From the NCBI GenBank assembly GCA_963744105.1, contig CAVUSJ010000010.1:1-64000 (forward strand): 64,000 nt of DNA, given 5' to 3'. The notes below the pieces were generated by a model. That model saw only the letters and a program-made list of their open reading frames with translations. It was not told the DNA's origin and did not search any database. Below are positions 34,244 through 42,124 of the stretch, one piece after another. Source of the DNA: DASUPK01 sp963744105. GTDB lineage: Bacteria; Actinomycetota; Thermoleophilia; Solirubrobacterales; 70-9. The position numbers and the translations under genes were made by a program. How positions within the stretch are numbered: the stretch's first letter is position 1; every line of letters begins with the position of its first letter.

Positions 34244-34442
34244 TCGGGGCCACGACGCGACGCGGTTTCCCAAGCCCGATCACGGCTTCACGCCGCACGG
34301 GCAGTTCAGCGGTCGCTCACTCGAGGAGCTGGTCAAGGATCCGGAGGGCCGGGCGCAGCTCGCCGCGCACGTCCCGCAGCAGGGCAGGGGACGCCAGAAG
34401 CTCCGCTCGCCTGGCTCTCCTGGGCTCTTCAGGAAGAGGTGA
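34233..34442 (+). CDS. Small overlapping protein between permease and DUF4396 genes
   Basis: The 69-residue frame (MRTDRGHDATRFPKPDHGFTPHGQFSGRSLEELVKDPEGRAQL ... GLFRKR) starts 11 bp before the permease stop and its TGA overlaps the next gene's GTG (GTGA). Such double overlap fits translational coupling in an operon. There is no membrane segment or Cys. No family is recognised. Confidence 0.5.
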   Translation: MRTDRGHDATRFPKPDHGFTPHGQFSGRSLEELVKDPEGRAQLAAHVPQQGRGRQKLRSPGSPGLFRKR

Positions 34443-34918
34443 CTCTCGACAACGTCAACGAGGTGGCGGCGCCGGAGCAGAACCTCAACGGGCTTGCGGT
34501 CGCCGCGACGACGCACTGCCTGACGGGATGCGCAATCGGCGAGGTGGCCGGGATGGCGATCGCGACCGCGCTCGGATGGGGAAACGTGGCACAGATGGCT
34601 CTGGCGATCGGGCTCGCCTACTTCTTCGGCTTCGGCCTGACCGCGCTGCCCCTGATCCGCGCTCGGCTCGCCCCGCGCACGATCGTCTCGACGGCGCTCG
34701 CCGCCGACACGGTCTCGATCACGATCATGGAGGTGATCGACAACCTCACCGTCATCCTGATTCCCAGTGCGCTCGGCGCCGGTCTCGGTGACCCTCTCTT
34801 CTACGGCAGCATCGCCGCCGGCTTCGCGATCGCCTATCCCTTCGCCTTCCTGGCCAACCGCTACCTGATCGCGCGCGGCCGCGGTCACGCCGTCGTCCAC
34901 CAGCACCATGCCCACTGA
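34439..34918 (+). CDS. DUF4396-domain membrane protein
   Basis: A 159-residue GTG-started protein with about four hydrophobic segments: GLAVAATTHCLTGCAIGEVAGMAIATALGW (two Cys), MALAIGLAYFFGFGLTALPLI, TALAADTVSITIMEVIDNLTVILIPSAL and FYGSIAAGFAIAYPFAFLANRY. It ends VVHQHHAH, a His-rich tail like that of the permease. DUF4396 has no known function; here it is coupled to the metal permease, so metal handling is inferred. Confidence 0.78.
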   Translation: MTLDNVNEVAAPEQNLNGLAVAATTHCLTGCAIGEVAGMAIATALGWGNVAQMALAIGLAYFFGFGLTALPLIRARLAPRTIVSTALAADTVSITIMEVIDNLTVILIPSALGAGLGDPLFYGSIAAGFAIAYPFAFLANRYLIARGRGHAVVHQHHAH

Positions 34919-35561
34919 GCCGCGCGGATATCTGCCGGCGCTCCGTTTCCCGGCCCTCACGCGAATCTACGACCCGGTGGTCGGGCTGACCACCAGGGAG
35001 CGGAGGTTCAAGGAGCTGCTCGTCGAGCAGGCCGCACCGTCTCCCGGCCAGCGCATCCTCGACCTCGGCTGCGGCACCGGCACTCTCGCGATCCAGGTCA
35101 AGCAGCGGGAGCCACGGGCTGAGGTGGTCGGCCTGGACGCCGACCCCGAGATGCTGGCTCAGGCCCGGGCCAAGGCGGAGCGAGCAGACGTCGAGCTCCG
35201 GCTCGCCGAGGGGATGTCCGACGAGCTTCCCTTCGAGGACGCGAGGTTCGACCGGGTGCTGTCGACCCTCTTCTTCCACCACCTCGACCCGGAGCCGAAG
35301 CGCCGGACCGCTCGCGAGATCGCCCGCGTGCTGAAGAAGGGAGGCGAGCTGCACGTCGCAGACTGGGGCCGACCGGCCGACCCGGTGATGGCCGCGGCGT
35401 TTCTCTCGATCAGGCTGCTCGACGGGTTCGAGAACACCGCCGACAACGTCAACGGCGAGCTGCCGCGGATCTTCGAGGAGGCCGGGCTCGAGAACGCGGA
35501 GCAGACGGATCGGCTCCGCACCGTCCTCGGGACGATGGCGCTCTTCCGGGCCGACCGCTGA
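34908..35561 (+). CDS. Class I SAM-dependent methyltransferase
   Basis: The 217-residue protein has motif I ILDLGCGTGTLAIQV (about 46-60), motif II VVGLDADPEMLAQA and the post-motif LSTLFFHHLDPEPKRRTAREIARVLKKGGELHVADWG. It overlaps DUF4396 by 11 bp. It lacks the Cys set of arsenite methyltransferase ArsM, so arsenic methylation is not supported. A quinone- or small-molecule substrate is possible. Operon membership suggests a link to the metal island. Confidence 0.82.
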   Translation: MPTEPRGYLPALRFPALTRIYDPVVGLTTRERRFKELLVEQAAPSPGQRILDLGCGTGTLAIQVKQREPRAEVVGLDADPEMLAQARAKAERADVELRLAEGMSDELPFEDARFDRVLSTLFFHHLDPEPKRRTAREIARVLKKGGELHVADWGRPADPVMAAAFLSIRLLDGFENTADNVNGELPRIFEEAGLENAEQTDRLRTVLGTMALFRADR

Positions 35562-35613
35562 TTCGGTGCTGAGCACGGATGCCAGCGGGGACGCCTCGGC
35601 CTAGCGTCCGTCC

Positions 35614-35880
35614 ATGAACCTGGCTCTGCTGATTGCGGACACCTGGGGAATGCACGACAGCGACATCGGAACTGGATGGTGGATTGTGATGATGCTCGGG
35701 ATGGTTCTCTTCTGGGGCCTGGTCATTCTCGGAGTGATCTGGCTTGTTCGTGAGGTCGGCGGCCCGCGCCGTCACGGGGCCGCGCCGGACGATCCTCTGG
35801 CGATCCTCGACCGGCGCCTCGCCGAGGGCGACATCACGGTGAAGGAGTACCAGCAGCGGCGCAAGATCCTCACCGGTTGA
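35614..35880 (+). CDS. Single-pass membrane protein with SHOCT domain
   Basis: The 88-residue protein has one membrane helix (WWIVMMLGMVLFWGLVILGVIWLV) and a C-terminal SHOCT motif (DDPLAILDRRLAEGDITVKEYQQRRKIL). SHOCT domains accompany many membrane and regulatory proteins. The short His/Asp/Met N-terminus (MHDSD) could face a metal. Its TGA overlaps the next gene's TTG start. Confidence 0.82.
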   Translation: MNLALLIADTWGMHDSDIGTGWWIVMMLGMVLFWGLVILGVIWLVREVGGPRRHGAAPDDPLAILDRRLAEGDITVKEYQQRRKILTG

Positions 35881-36725
35881 ACACGGCCGAGTCGAGCACC
35901 TTCGTCTTCGCCGACCTTGCCGGCTTCACGGCCCTGACCGAAGCGCACGGGGATCAGGAGGCGATCGACATCGCCGTCCGGTTCGCCGATCGCGTCAGGG
36001 AGCTGCTTCCGGACTACGGGGCCGAGGAGGTGAAGTCGATCGGCGACGAGCTGATGATTCGCGTCGAGGATCCCGTCGGTGCGGTCAACCTCGGCATTCG
36101 GATCGTCGACGAGCTGGCCTTTCACGGCTCACCACCGGTCAGGGTGGGCATGCACTCCGGGTCGGCCACCCGGCTGGGCGGCGATTGGTACGGCGGCACC
36201 GTCAACCTCGCATCGCGCGTCGTGGACGCTGCGCGGCCAGGAGAGGTGCTGATCACGGCGGAGACGCGGCGACAGGTGCAGGGTCGTGACGGGATCGAGA
36301 TAGAGGAGCGGGGCACACGCCGTTTCAAGCACGTCGTCGAGCCGATCGCGGTCTATGAGGCGCTTGCCGCCGGCGGCCGGACCAGACGCCTCGAGATCGA
36401 CCCCGTCTGCCGGATGGCCGTGGACCCGAGCCGCGCGGCCTCGAGCAGGCGCCGCCTCGGCCTCTCGTACTACTTCTGCTCCGCGGATTGCCGGGAGAAG
36501 TTCGATGCAGGCCCGAAGGGCTACATCGCCACGACTGCCGGGGCGCGGGCCGCGCGCATGGGCTTCCTGATCAACCTGTCCGCCTTCGTGATCGTCGGCG
36601 CCGTGCACCTGATCTCCTGGGCGGCTCGCGGCTTCACGGCGGATTCGCCGGGAATGTTCGCCCTCTTCTCCGTCTGGGCCGCGGCGCTGGTCTTCCACTA
36701 CCGCACGGTCCGCAGGGTCCTCTGA
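35877..36725 (+). CDS. Class III nucleotide cyclase fused to YHS domain and 2TM segment
   Basis: The TTG-started 282-residue protein combines three parts. Residues 8-165 are a class III cyclase: metal-binding Asp13 (FADLAGFTAL) and Asp57 (KSIGDELM), with Lys53, and transition-state Asn110/Arg114 (NLASRV). Residues 173-215 are a YHS domain with DPVCRM (Cys178) and YYFCSADC (Cys201, Cys205). Residues 228-275 form two membrane helices. All catalytic positions are present, so cAMP (or cGMP) formation under metal control is plausible. The YHS pattern matches that of the permease at 33-34 kb. Metal-to-cAMP signalling is inference. Confidence 0.85.
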   Translation: MNTAESSTFVFADLAGFTALTEAHGDQEAIDIAVRFADRVRELLPDYGAEEVKSIGDELMIRVEDPVGAVNLGIRIVDELAFHGSPPVRVGMHSGSATRLGGDWYGGTVNLASRVVDAARPGEVLITAETRRQVQGRDGIEIEERGTRRFKHVVEPIAVYEALAAGGRTRRLEIDPVCRMAVDPSRAASSRRRLGLSYYFCSADCREKFDAGPKGYIATTAGARAARMGFLINLSAFVIVGAVHLISWAARGFTADSPGMFALFSVWAAALVFHYRTVRRVL

Positions 36726-36750
36726 TCGAGAGGGTGCAGGTATGCAGAAC

Positions 36751-36804
36751 GGCGCCCCCGAGCGCCGAGCCCGAACCGGGACGGGCCCGGCGCTCCGAGG
36801 CGCC
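36751..36804. terminator. Large GC-rich hairpin between convergent genes
   Basis: Matching outer GGCGCC arms (36751-36756, 36799-36804) enclose GAGCGCCG/CGGCGCTC and CCCG/CGGG pairs around an AACCGGGA-type loop. It lies between the cyclase gene and the convergent DUF4389 gene and probably ends both transcripts. Confidence 0.55.
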
Positions 36805-36837
36805 GCGCTAAGCCATTACCCGCAGTGTGGATTCTTA

Positions 36838-37452
36838 CTACTCGAGTGAGAAGGGCGGGTACTTGTCGGTGACGAGGATCGCCATGTAGGCGACCACCCG
36901 CAGGTACCAGCGCTGAATGCCCACGACGAAGTCGAAGGCCCCTCGTGGATAGCGGCCCGTGAACAGGATCGCGAACCAGGCGTAGATCACCGCGAAGAAG
37001 CCCGCGATCCCCAGGAAGAACAGCACTATGTAGTGGGGGATCGCCAGCAGCCACTTGATCAGCGGCATGCCGCGGGACAACTCGGCCTCGACATCCGGGT
37101 ACTCGATCTCCAGCTGGACCCACTGCTGCTCGTCGGTCGACGGATACTCGTCGTTCATCAGCACGAAATACGTATGGACCCGCGCTCCGAAGCGCAGGAG
37201 CTCGCGGTTCCAGTCGAACCACCAGCGCGGGTACTTCTTGCGGAACAGGATCATCAGCAGTGGACCGCCGAACAGGATCCCGCCGGCCGTGATGTAGAGC
37301 GTCTCGCCTCGGCCGCCCCAGGTGACATGCGCGACGGTGCCGAGAACGATCGCGATGGGAATCACCCAGAAGATTCGGAGTGCGCTCGACAGCCGGTCGA
37401 GATCGCGGTCCGGATAGTCCACCGAATAGGTCAGGGGATAGCTCTCATCCAT
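36838..37452 (-). CDS. DUF4389-domain membrane protein
   Basis: The 204-residue protein has three to four membrane segments and the DUF4389 features PLTYSVDYPDRDLDRLSSALRIFWVIPIAIVL, PLIKWLLAIPHYIVLFFLG and TGRYPRGAFDFVVGIQRWYLRVVAYMAILVTDKYPPF. Family function is unknown. It is monocistronic and diverges from the PhzF gene. Confidence 0.85.
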   Translation of the reverse strand: MDESYPLTYSVDYPDRDLDRLSSALRIFWVIPIAIVLGTVAHVTWGGRGETLYITAGGILFGGPLLMILFRKKYPRWWFDWNRELLRFGARVHTYFVLMNDEYPSTDEQQWVQLEIEYPDVEAELSRGMPLIKWLLAIPHYIVLFFLGIAGFFAVIYAWFAILFTGRYPRGAFDFVVGIQRWYLRVVAYMAILVTDKYPPFSLE

Positions 37453-37537
37453 GTCTCTCTCCCTCGTTGGTTTGCCGTCCCGCCGAAAACCGTACGCCGG
37501 GGGTCGGATCCCGTCGCAGGATCGCCATCATCTGGAC

Positions 37538-38392
37538 ATGGCCCATCGGATCACCTGGCTGGACGTCTTCGCCGAGCGCCCGCTCGCGGGGAACGGGCTG
37601 GCGGTGGTCGACGACGCGGACGGCGTCAGCGACGAGACCATGCTCGCCCTGGCGCAGGAGACCCGGCTCTCCGAGACGGCTTTCGTTCAGTCCGCGACGG
37701 CGGACGGCGCCGACTACCGCAACCGGATCTGGGACCTGCACGAGGAGCTTCCCTTCGCGGGCCACCCGTCGCTTGGGACCGCCGTGGCGGTCGCGCGCTG
37801 GCGCGGGATGGAGGAGGCGAGCTTCGTGCAGGAGACCGGCGCCGGGCTGCAGCCGATCGACGTCCGGAAGCCGAACGGGCGCTGGGAAGCGTCGATGCTG
37901 CAGAACGAGGCGGAGTTCGGCCAGGAGCTGGAGCGCGACGCCGTGATGGCGGCTGTCGGCCTGCGTGCCGAGGACGCCCACCCCGAGCTGCCTCCTCAGG
38001 TCGTCTCGACCGGGATGCCCCACGTGATGGCGCCCGTCGCCGAGCACCAGGCGCTCGCCCGCGCGCTGCCTGACTACGCGACGATCTTCGAGCTCTCGGA
38101 GCCGCACGGCTCGATCGTGATCTACCTGGCCTGGCTCGATCCGGACGGGGAGACGGTGAGGGCCCGCTCCTTCACGCGCACCCCGGAGATGGGCGAGGAC
38201 CCGGCGACGGGCTCAGCCGCCGGGCCGCTCGGCGCGTACCTCGATCAGCGCACCGGGCGCGAGCGGCTCCGGATCCGGCAGGGCGAGGAGATGGGGCGCC
38301 CGAGCGTGCTCGAGGTCGAGATGACAGACGGCCGGCCGCGGGTCTCCGGCAGCGTCATCCCGGTGATCGACGGCGAGGTCAGCCTGCCGTAG
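37538..38392 (+). CDS. PhzF-family isomerase/epimerase-like protein
   Basis: From ATG 37538 the 284-residue protein shows the PhzF two-domain layout: MAHRITWLDVFAERPLAGNGLAVV, EELPFAGHPSLGTAVA (conserved catalytic Glu region near residue 70) and EDPATGSAAGPLGAYL. Members are isomerases related to phenazine biosynthesis PhzF and diaminopimelate epimerase. The frame is open upstream to 37451, but the chosen start is where similarity begins. No phenazine genes are present. Confidence 0.88.
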   Translation: MAHRITWLDVFAERPLAGNGLAVVDDADGVSDETMLALAQETRLSETAFVQSATADGADYRNRIWDLHEELPFAGHPSLGTAVAVARWRGMEEASFVQETGAGLQPIDVRKPNGRWEASMLQNEAEFGQELERDAVMAAVGLRAEDAHPELPPQVVSTGMPHVMAPVAEHQALARALPDYATIFELSEPHGSIVIYLAWLDPDGETVRARSFTRTPEMGEDPATGSAAGPLGAYLDQRTGRERLRIRQGEEMGRPSVLEVEMTDGRPRVSGSVIPVIDGEVSLP

Positions 38393-38843
38393 CGCGGCTG
38401 CCGCGCTTGCGTCCCAGGGCGCGCAGCCTGTCTCGGACCCGCCGGCGCTTCGTCTCCAGCTCGCGGCGCAGCGCCTCGATTTCGTCACGGCGGTGCCGGA
38501 CGAGCTCGAGCTGGCTCTCGATGTGCCCGAGCGACTGCTCCAGCACCTCGCGCTGGCGGACCGGGTCCTCGATTCCCTCGTGCCACTCGCGCCGCAGCGC
38601 GGCGCGCGCGGTCTCGGCGGCCGCCAGCTCGCCGAGCTCCTCGAGCGAGACACCGAGCAGCTCGCGAAGGCGCAGCAGCTCCTGGAGCCGCTCGAGGTCG
38701 TCCTCGCCGTAGGTGCGGTGCGCGCCCGGCTCGCGCGCATGCTCGGAGGGGAGGAGCCCGATCTCCTCGTAGTAGCGAATCGTCCTGGGCGTCGTGCCCG
38801 TGAGCTTCGCCATATCCCCGATGCGCAGTCGCCGCTCGGTCAT
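38379..38843 (-). CDS. MerR-family transcriptional regulator
   Basis: From ATG 38843 the 154-residue protein has an N-terminal MerR domain (RLRIGDMAKLTGTTPRTIRYYEEIGLLPSEHAREPGAHRTYGEDDLERL) and a long coiled-coil C-terminus rich in Glu/Arg. Its start overlaps the MFS stop (ATGA), so it is the second gene of an MFS-MerR operon. The probable operator is the perfect palindrome at 40344-40359. The ligand is unknown; drug efflux control is plausible. Confidence 0.88.
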   Translation of the reverse strand: MTERRLRIGDMAKLTGTTPRTIRYYEEIGLLPSEHAREPGAHRTYGEDDLERLQELLRLRELLGVSLEELGELAAAETARAALRREWHEGIEDPVRQREVLEQSLGHIESQLELVRHRRDEIEALRRELETKRRRVRDRLRALGRKRGSRATAG

Positions 38844-40354
38844 GCCGCGATCCGTTCGGAAGCCGGGAGAGCATCGGCGACCGGATGCCTGACGTGGCGC
38901 GGCCGCAGGAGCGACACGCCGGCGCCGATCAGCGAGGTGGCCGCCAGCACCCAGAGGGCGGTGTGCATATTCTGGATGAAGGCCTCGAGCTGGACGGTCG
39001 GCAGACCGGAGGCGAGCCCGGAGAAGATCTTGAAGAGCACCTCCTTCGGCACACCGGAGGTCACCATCGCGATCACGAAGGCGATCGAGAGGACGGCGCC
39101 GGTGTTCTGAAGCATCATCCGGGCACCCGCCGCGATGCCACGGCGATGCGGCGGCACGGTCCCCATCATCGCCGCGGTGTTCGGCGAGTTGAACATCCCG
39201 GAGCCGATACCGACCAAGCCGAGCCAGAGCGCGGTCTCCCAATAGGGGCTGCTCTGCTCCAGGGTCGTCATCGCCGCCAGGGCGACCGCGGTGACCAGCA
39301 TGCCGAGGGCCGCGAGAGTGCGGGAGCCGCGGCGATCGGCCCAGATCCCCGCCAGCGGCGATGCGATCAGCATCCCGATCGCCATCGGGGAGAGCTTGAT
39401 CCCGGCGGTGATCGGGTCGTCGCCCTGGACGCCCTGGAAGTAGAAGACGAAGATGAAGAGCAGGGCGAAGCGGGAGAGCCCGTTGATGAAGGCGGCGCCG
39501 GTGGCGGCGGCGAACATCCGGTTCTGGAAGATGGTCAGGTCGAGCATCGGAGCCGTCGCCCGCCGCTCGATCAACACGAAGAGCGGGAGCAGCACCACGG
39601 CGACGGCCAGCGAGACGATCACGATCGGCTCGGTCCAGCCGGAGATGCCGCCCTTCGAGACGCCGTAGACGAGCCCGGTCAGCCCGACCAGGAAGGTGCT
39701 CGTGCCGAGCAGGTCGAGACCTCGCTGCGAGTCCGGCTTCGCGAGCTCGTGGAGGATCAGCCCGCCCCAGACAGCCCCGGCAACGCCCAGCGGGATGTTG
39801 AACCAGAAGACCCACTGCCATCCGATCGAGACCAGCGCGCCGCCGAGAACCGGGCCGATCACCAGCCCGATAGCGGCGACCATCGTGTTGGTGCCCATCG
39901 CGACGCCGAGCTGCTCCTTCGGGAACGCGTCCGTGACCAGCGCGGCGGCATTGGCGAACAGGAAGGCGGCGCCGACGCCCTGCACGATCCGCCAGAGGAT
40001 CAACTCGGTGCCGTTGCCGGCGAAGCCCGCGCCGAACGACGCGAGCGTGAAGAGGACGAAGCCGCCGACGTAGGCCTTCTTGCGGCCGAAGAGGTCGGAG
40101 AGCCGCCCCGCCGTCAGCACCAGGACGGTCGAGGAGATCATGTACGCGAGGATCACCCAGACGAGCTGGAGCAGGCTGGTGCCTAGCGAGCGCTCCAGGT
40201 CGGGCAGGGCGATGATCAGCGTGCCCGAGTTGATCGTCGCGAGGAGCATCCCGAGGCTCGTGCAGCTGAGGGCCCACCACTTGTAGTTGCGATGTCCGGC
40301 GTGAACTCCCGGCCTGAACCTGCTCCTCCGCTCGCCCTCAATTCTTACGTTCAC
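38840..40354 (-). CDS. MFS transporter, DHA2 (14-TM) drug-efflux type
   Basis: About 504 residues from GTG 40354. Motif A-like GRLSDLFGRKKAYVGGFVLF, the D1-type LEIRIVQ-like ILWRIVQGVGAAFLFANAAALV, and motif C-like GLVIGPVLGGALVSIGWQWVFWFNIPLG identify the DHA2 family. The frame is open much further upstream to 40912 but runs antisense through two other genes there. No in-frame start lies between 40354 and the first helix. It is followed by its likely regulator MerR and exports an unknown compound. Confidence 0.87.
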   Translation of the reverse strand: MNVRIEGERRSRFRPGVHAGHRNYKWWALSCTSLGMLLATINSGTLIIALPDLERSLGTSLLQLVWVILAYMISSTVLVLTAGRLSDLFGRKKAYVGGFVLFTLASFGAGFAGNGTELILWRIVQGVGAAFLFANAAALVTDAFPKEQLGVAMGTNTMVAAIGLVIGPVLGGALVSIGWQWVFWFNIPLGVAGAVWGGLILHELAKPDSQRGLDLLGTSTFLVGLTGLVYGVSKGGISGWTEPIVIVSLAVAVVLLPLFVLIERRATAPMLDLTIFQNRMFAAATGAAFINGLSRFALLFIFVFYFQGVQGDDPITAGIKLSPMAIGMLIASPLAGIWADRRGSRTLAALGMLVTAVALAAMTTLEQSSPYWETALWLGLVGIGSGMFNSPNTAAMMGTVPPHRRGIAAGARMMLQNTGAVLSIAFVIAMVTSGVPKEVLFKIFSGLASGLPTVQLEAFIQNMHTALWVLAATSLIGAGVSLLRPRHVRHPVADALPASERIAA

Positions 40355-40370
40355 GTAAGGATTAATATTA
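40344..40370. promoter_or_regulatory. MerR-type operator and shared -10 palindrome in a 21-bp divergent gap
   Basis: CTTACGT-TC-ACGTAAG (40344-40359) is a perfect palindrome of the TTACGTnnACGTAA kind bound by some MerR regulators. Next to it TAATATTA (40363-40370) is itself palindromic and can serve as -10 in both directions: 5 bases before ATG 40376 on the plus strand and 10 before GTG 40354 on the minus strand. Both messages would be leaderless or nearly so. Confidence 0.55.
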
Positions 40371-40375
40371 GCGCC

Positions 40376-40759
40376 ATGGATTCGACTCTCTGGCAGGCCG
40401 TCCTCTTCCTGCACCTGGTCGCGATGGCGTTCTTCCTCGGCGGCCAGCTGTTCCTCGCCGCGGCAGTCGTCCCGGCTCTGCGCGGGGAGGAGAGCCGTGA
40501 GCAGCTCCGCGCCGTGGCACGCCGCTTCGGCTGGGGGTCGCTGGTGGCGCTCGGCGTCCTGATCGCGACGGGTGCGGCGATGGCAAGCCATCTCGACCTC
40601 TGGAGCGACGGGACCCTGCACGTGAAGCTCACCCTGGTCGCGGTCGCCCTGGTCCTCGTCGGGGTGCATCTCCGCTACTCGCGGGCCCATCTGCTGCAGG
40701 CGGCGATCTTCCTCGTCACCCTCGCGATCGTCTGGGAGGCCGTACGGTTGGCGTCCTAG
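40376..40759 (+). CDS. Four-helix membrane protein (CopD/DUF2269-like)
   Basis: From ATG 40376 the 127-residue protein has four membrane helices, LWQAVLFLHLVAMAFFLGGQLFLAAAVVPAL, WGSLVALGVLIATGAAMASHL, LHVKLTLVAVALVLVGVHL and LLQAAIFLVTLAIVWEAV. The HLVAMAFFLGG start resembles CopD-like small membrane proteins. Frame is open upstream but the chosen ATG sits just after the -10. Its stop abuts the aminotransferase ATG, so it begins the next operon. Function unknown. Confidence 0.68.
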   Translation: MDSTLWQAVLFLHLVAMAFFLGGQLFLAAAVVPALRGEESREQLRAVARRFGWGSLVALGVLIATGAAMASHLDLWSDGTLHVKLTLVAVALVLVGVHLRYSRAHLLQAAIFLVTLAIVWEAVRLAS

Positions 40760-42106
40760 ATGGACCGTGGCCGCCTCCCTTCCCTGATCCAGGCAGAGCG
40801 CGAGCGATTCGCGAGCGACCATCCGCGCTCCCAGGCCCTCTTCGAGGAAGCCAGCGGGAACCTGCTCGCGGGCGTCCCGATGAGCTGGATGACTAAGTGG
40901 CCGGGCGGCCACCCGATCTTCGCCGCCGAGGCCTCAGGCGCCCGGATCACAGATGTCGACGGGAACACCTACGTCGACCTCTGCCTCGGCGACACGGGCG
41001 CGATGGCGGGCCATGCCCCCGAGGCGACCGCCGAGGCCGTCGCCGAGCGCTATCGGAAGGGCGCCACCCTGATGCTGCCCACCGAGGACACGCTCCGAGC
41101 CGCCGGGCTGCTCGAGACCCGCTTCGGCCTGCCGAAGTGGCAGTTCACCCTCTCGGCGACGGATGCGAACCGCTTCGCCATCCGGCTCGCCCGGGAGATC
41201 ACGGGCAGGAGCCGGATTCTCGTGTTCAGCTACTGCTACCACGGCACCGTCGACGAGACGTTCATCGTCGTCGGCCCGGACGGGCCAGTGTCGCGCGACG
41301 GCAACGTCGGCCCGCCGGTCGACCCGACCGAGACGACTGCGGTGGTCGAGTTCAACGACACCGAGGCGCTCGAGCGCATGCTCCGGGAGGAGGAGATCGC
41401 CTGCGTCCTCACCGAGCCGGCGCTGACGAACATCGGCATCGTCCTGCCGCAGCCCGGGTTTCACGACGCGCTGCGCGAGCTCACCCGCGAGACGGGGACC
41501 CTCCTCGCGATCGACGAGACGCACACCTTCAGCGCCGGGCCCGGCGGCTACACGGCGGCATACGGGCTGGAGCCGGATCTGCTGACCATCGGGAAGGCGA
41601 TCGCCGGAGGGGTCCCGGCGGGCGCCTTCGGCATGAGCCAGGAGGTCGCCGACCGGATTCTCGAGCAGGCCGGCGCCGACTACGAGGACACCGGTGGCGT
41701 CGGGGGCACCCTGGCGGGCAACGCGCTCTCGGCGGCCGCGATCTGCGCCACTCTCGACCAGGTGCTGACAGCAGATGCCTTCGAGCGGATGATCGAGCTG
41801 GCCGGACGGTTCACCGAAGGCGTCCAGCAAGTGATCGACGAACGCGAGCTTCCCTGGCACGTCGTCCAGCTCGGCGCCCGGGCGGAGTACGGCTTCCTCC
41901 CGGAGCCGCCGACCAGCGGCGGGCAGGCGGCGGCCGGCTCCGATCCGGAGCTGGAGGAGTACCTCCACCTCTTCCTCCTCAACCGTGGGGTGCTGATCAC
42001 GCCGTTCCACAACATGGCGCTGATGTCGCCGGCCACCGAGCCCGAGGACGTCGATCGCCACACCGAGGCGTTCGACGAGGCCTGCGGGCTGCTCGCCGCG
42101 AGTTGA
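40760..42106 (+). CDS. Class III PLP aminotransferase
   Basis: The 448-residue protein matches fold-type I class III aminotransferases: ITDVDGNTYVDLCLGDTGAMAGHAPEA, TLSATDANRFAIRLAREITGRSRILVFSYCYHGTVDE, the PLP-binding LAIDETHTFSAGPGGY and the Schiff-base Lys in TIGKAIAGGVPAGAFG. It resembles glutamate-1-semialdehyde aminomutase-like and omega-amino acid transaminases, but gene order (next to an amine oxidase) does not fit heme synthesis. Probable substrate is an amine or omega-amino acid. ATG directly follows the preceding TAG. Confidence 0.88.
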   Translation: MDRGRLPSLIQAERERFASDHPRSQALFEEASGNLLAGVPMSWMTKWPGGHPIFAAEASGARITDVDGNTYVDLCLGDTGAMAGHAPEATAEAVAERYRKGATLMLPTEDTLRAAGLLETRFGLPKWQFTLSATDANRFAIRLAREITGRSRILVFSYCYHGTVDETFIVVGPDGPVSRDGNVGPPVDPTETTAVVEFNDTEALERMLREEEIACVLTEPALTNIGIVLPQPGFHDALRELTRETGTLLAIDETHTFSAGPGGYTAAYGLEPDLLTIGKAIAGGVPAGAFGMSQEVADRILEQAGADYEDTGGVGGTLAGNALSAAAICATLDQVLTADAFERMIELAGRFTEGVQQVIDERELPWHVVQLGARAEYGFLPEPPTSGGQAAAGSDPELEEYLHLFLLNRGVLITPFHNMALMSPATEPEDVDRHTEAFDEACGLLAAS

Positions 42107-42124
42107 CGCGGGATACTCCTGGCG

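Noticed and set aside
34908..35561. Arsenite methyltransferase in the metal island
   Set aside because: The SAM domain is present but the conserved Cys residues of ArsM are absent.
40355..40912. Long upstream extension of the DHA2 transporter frame
   Set aside because: It runs antisense through the membrane-protein and aminotransferase genes, has no membrane-protein character, and GTG 40354 sits right at the promoter.
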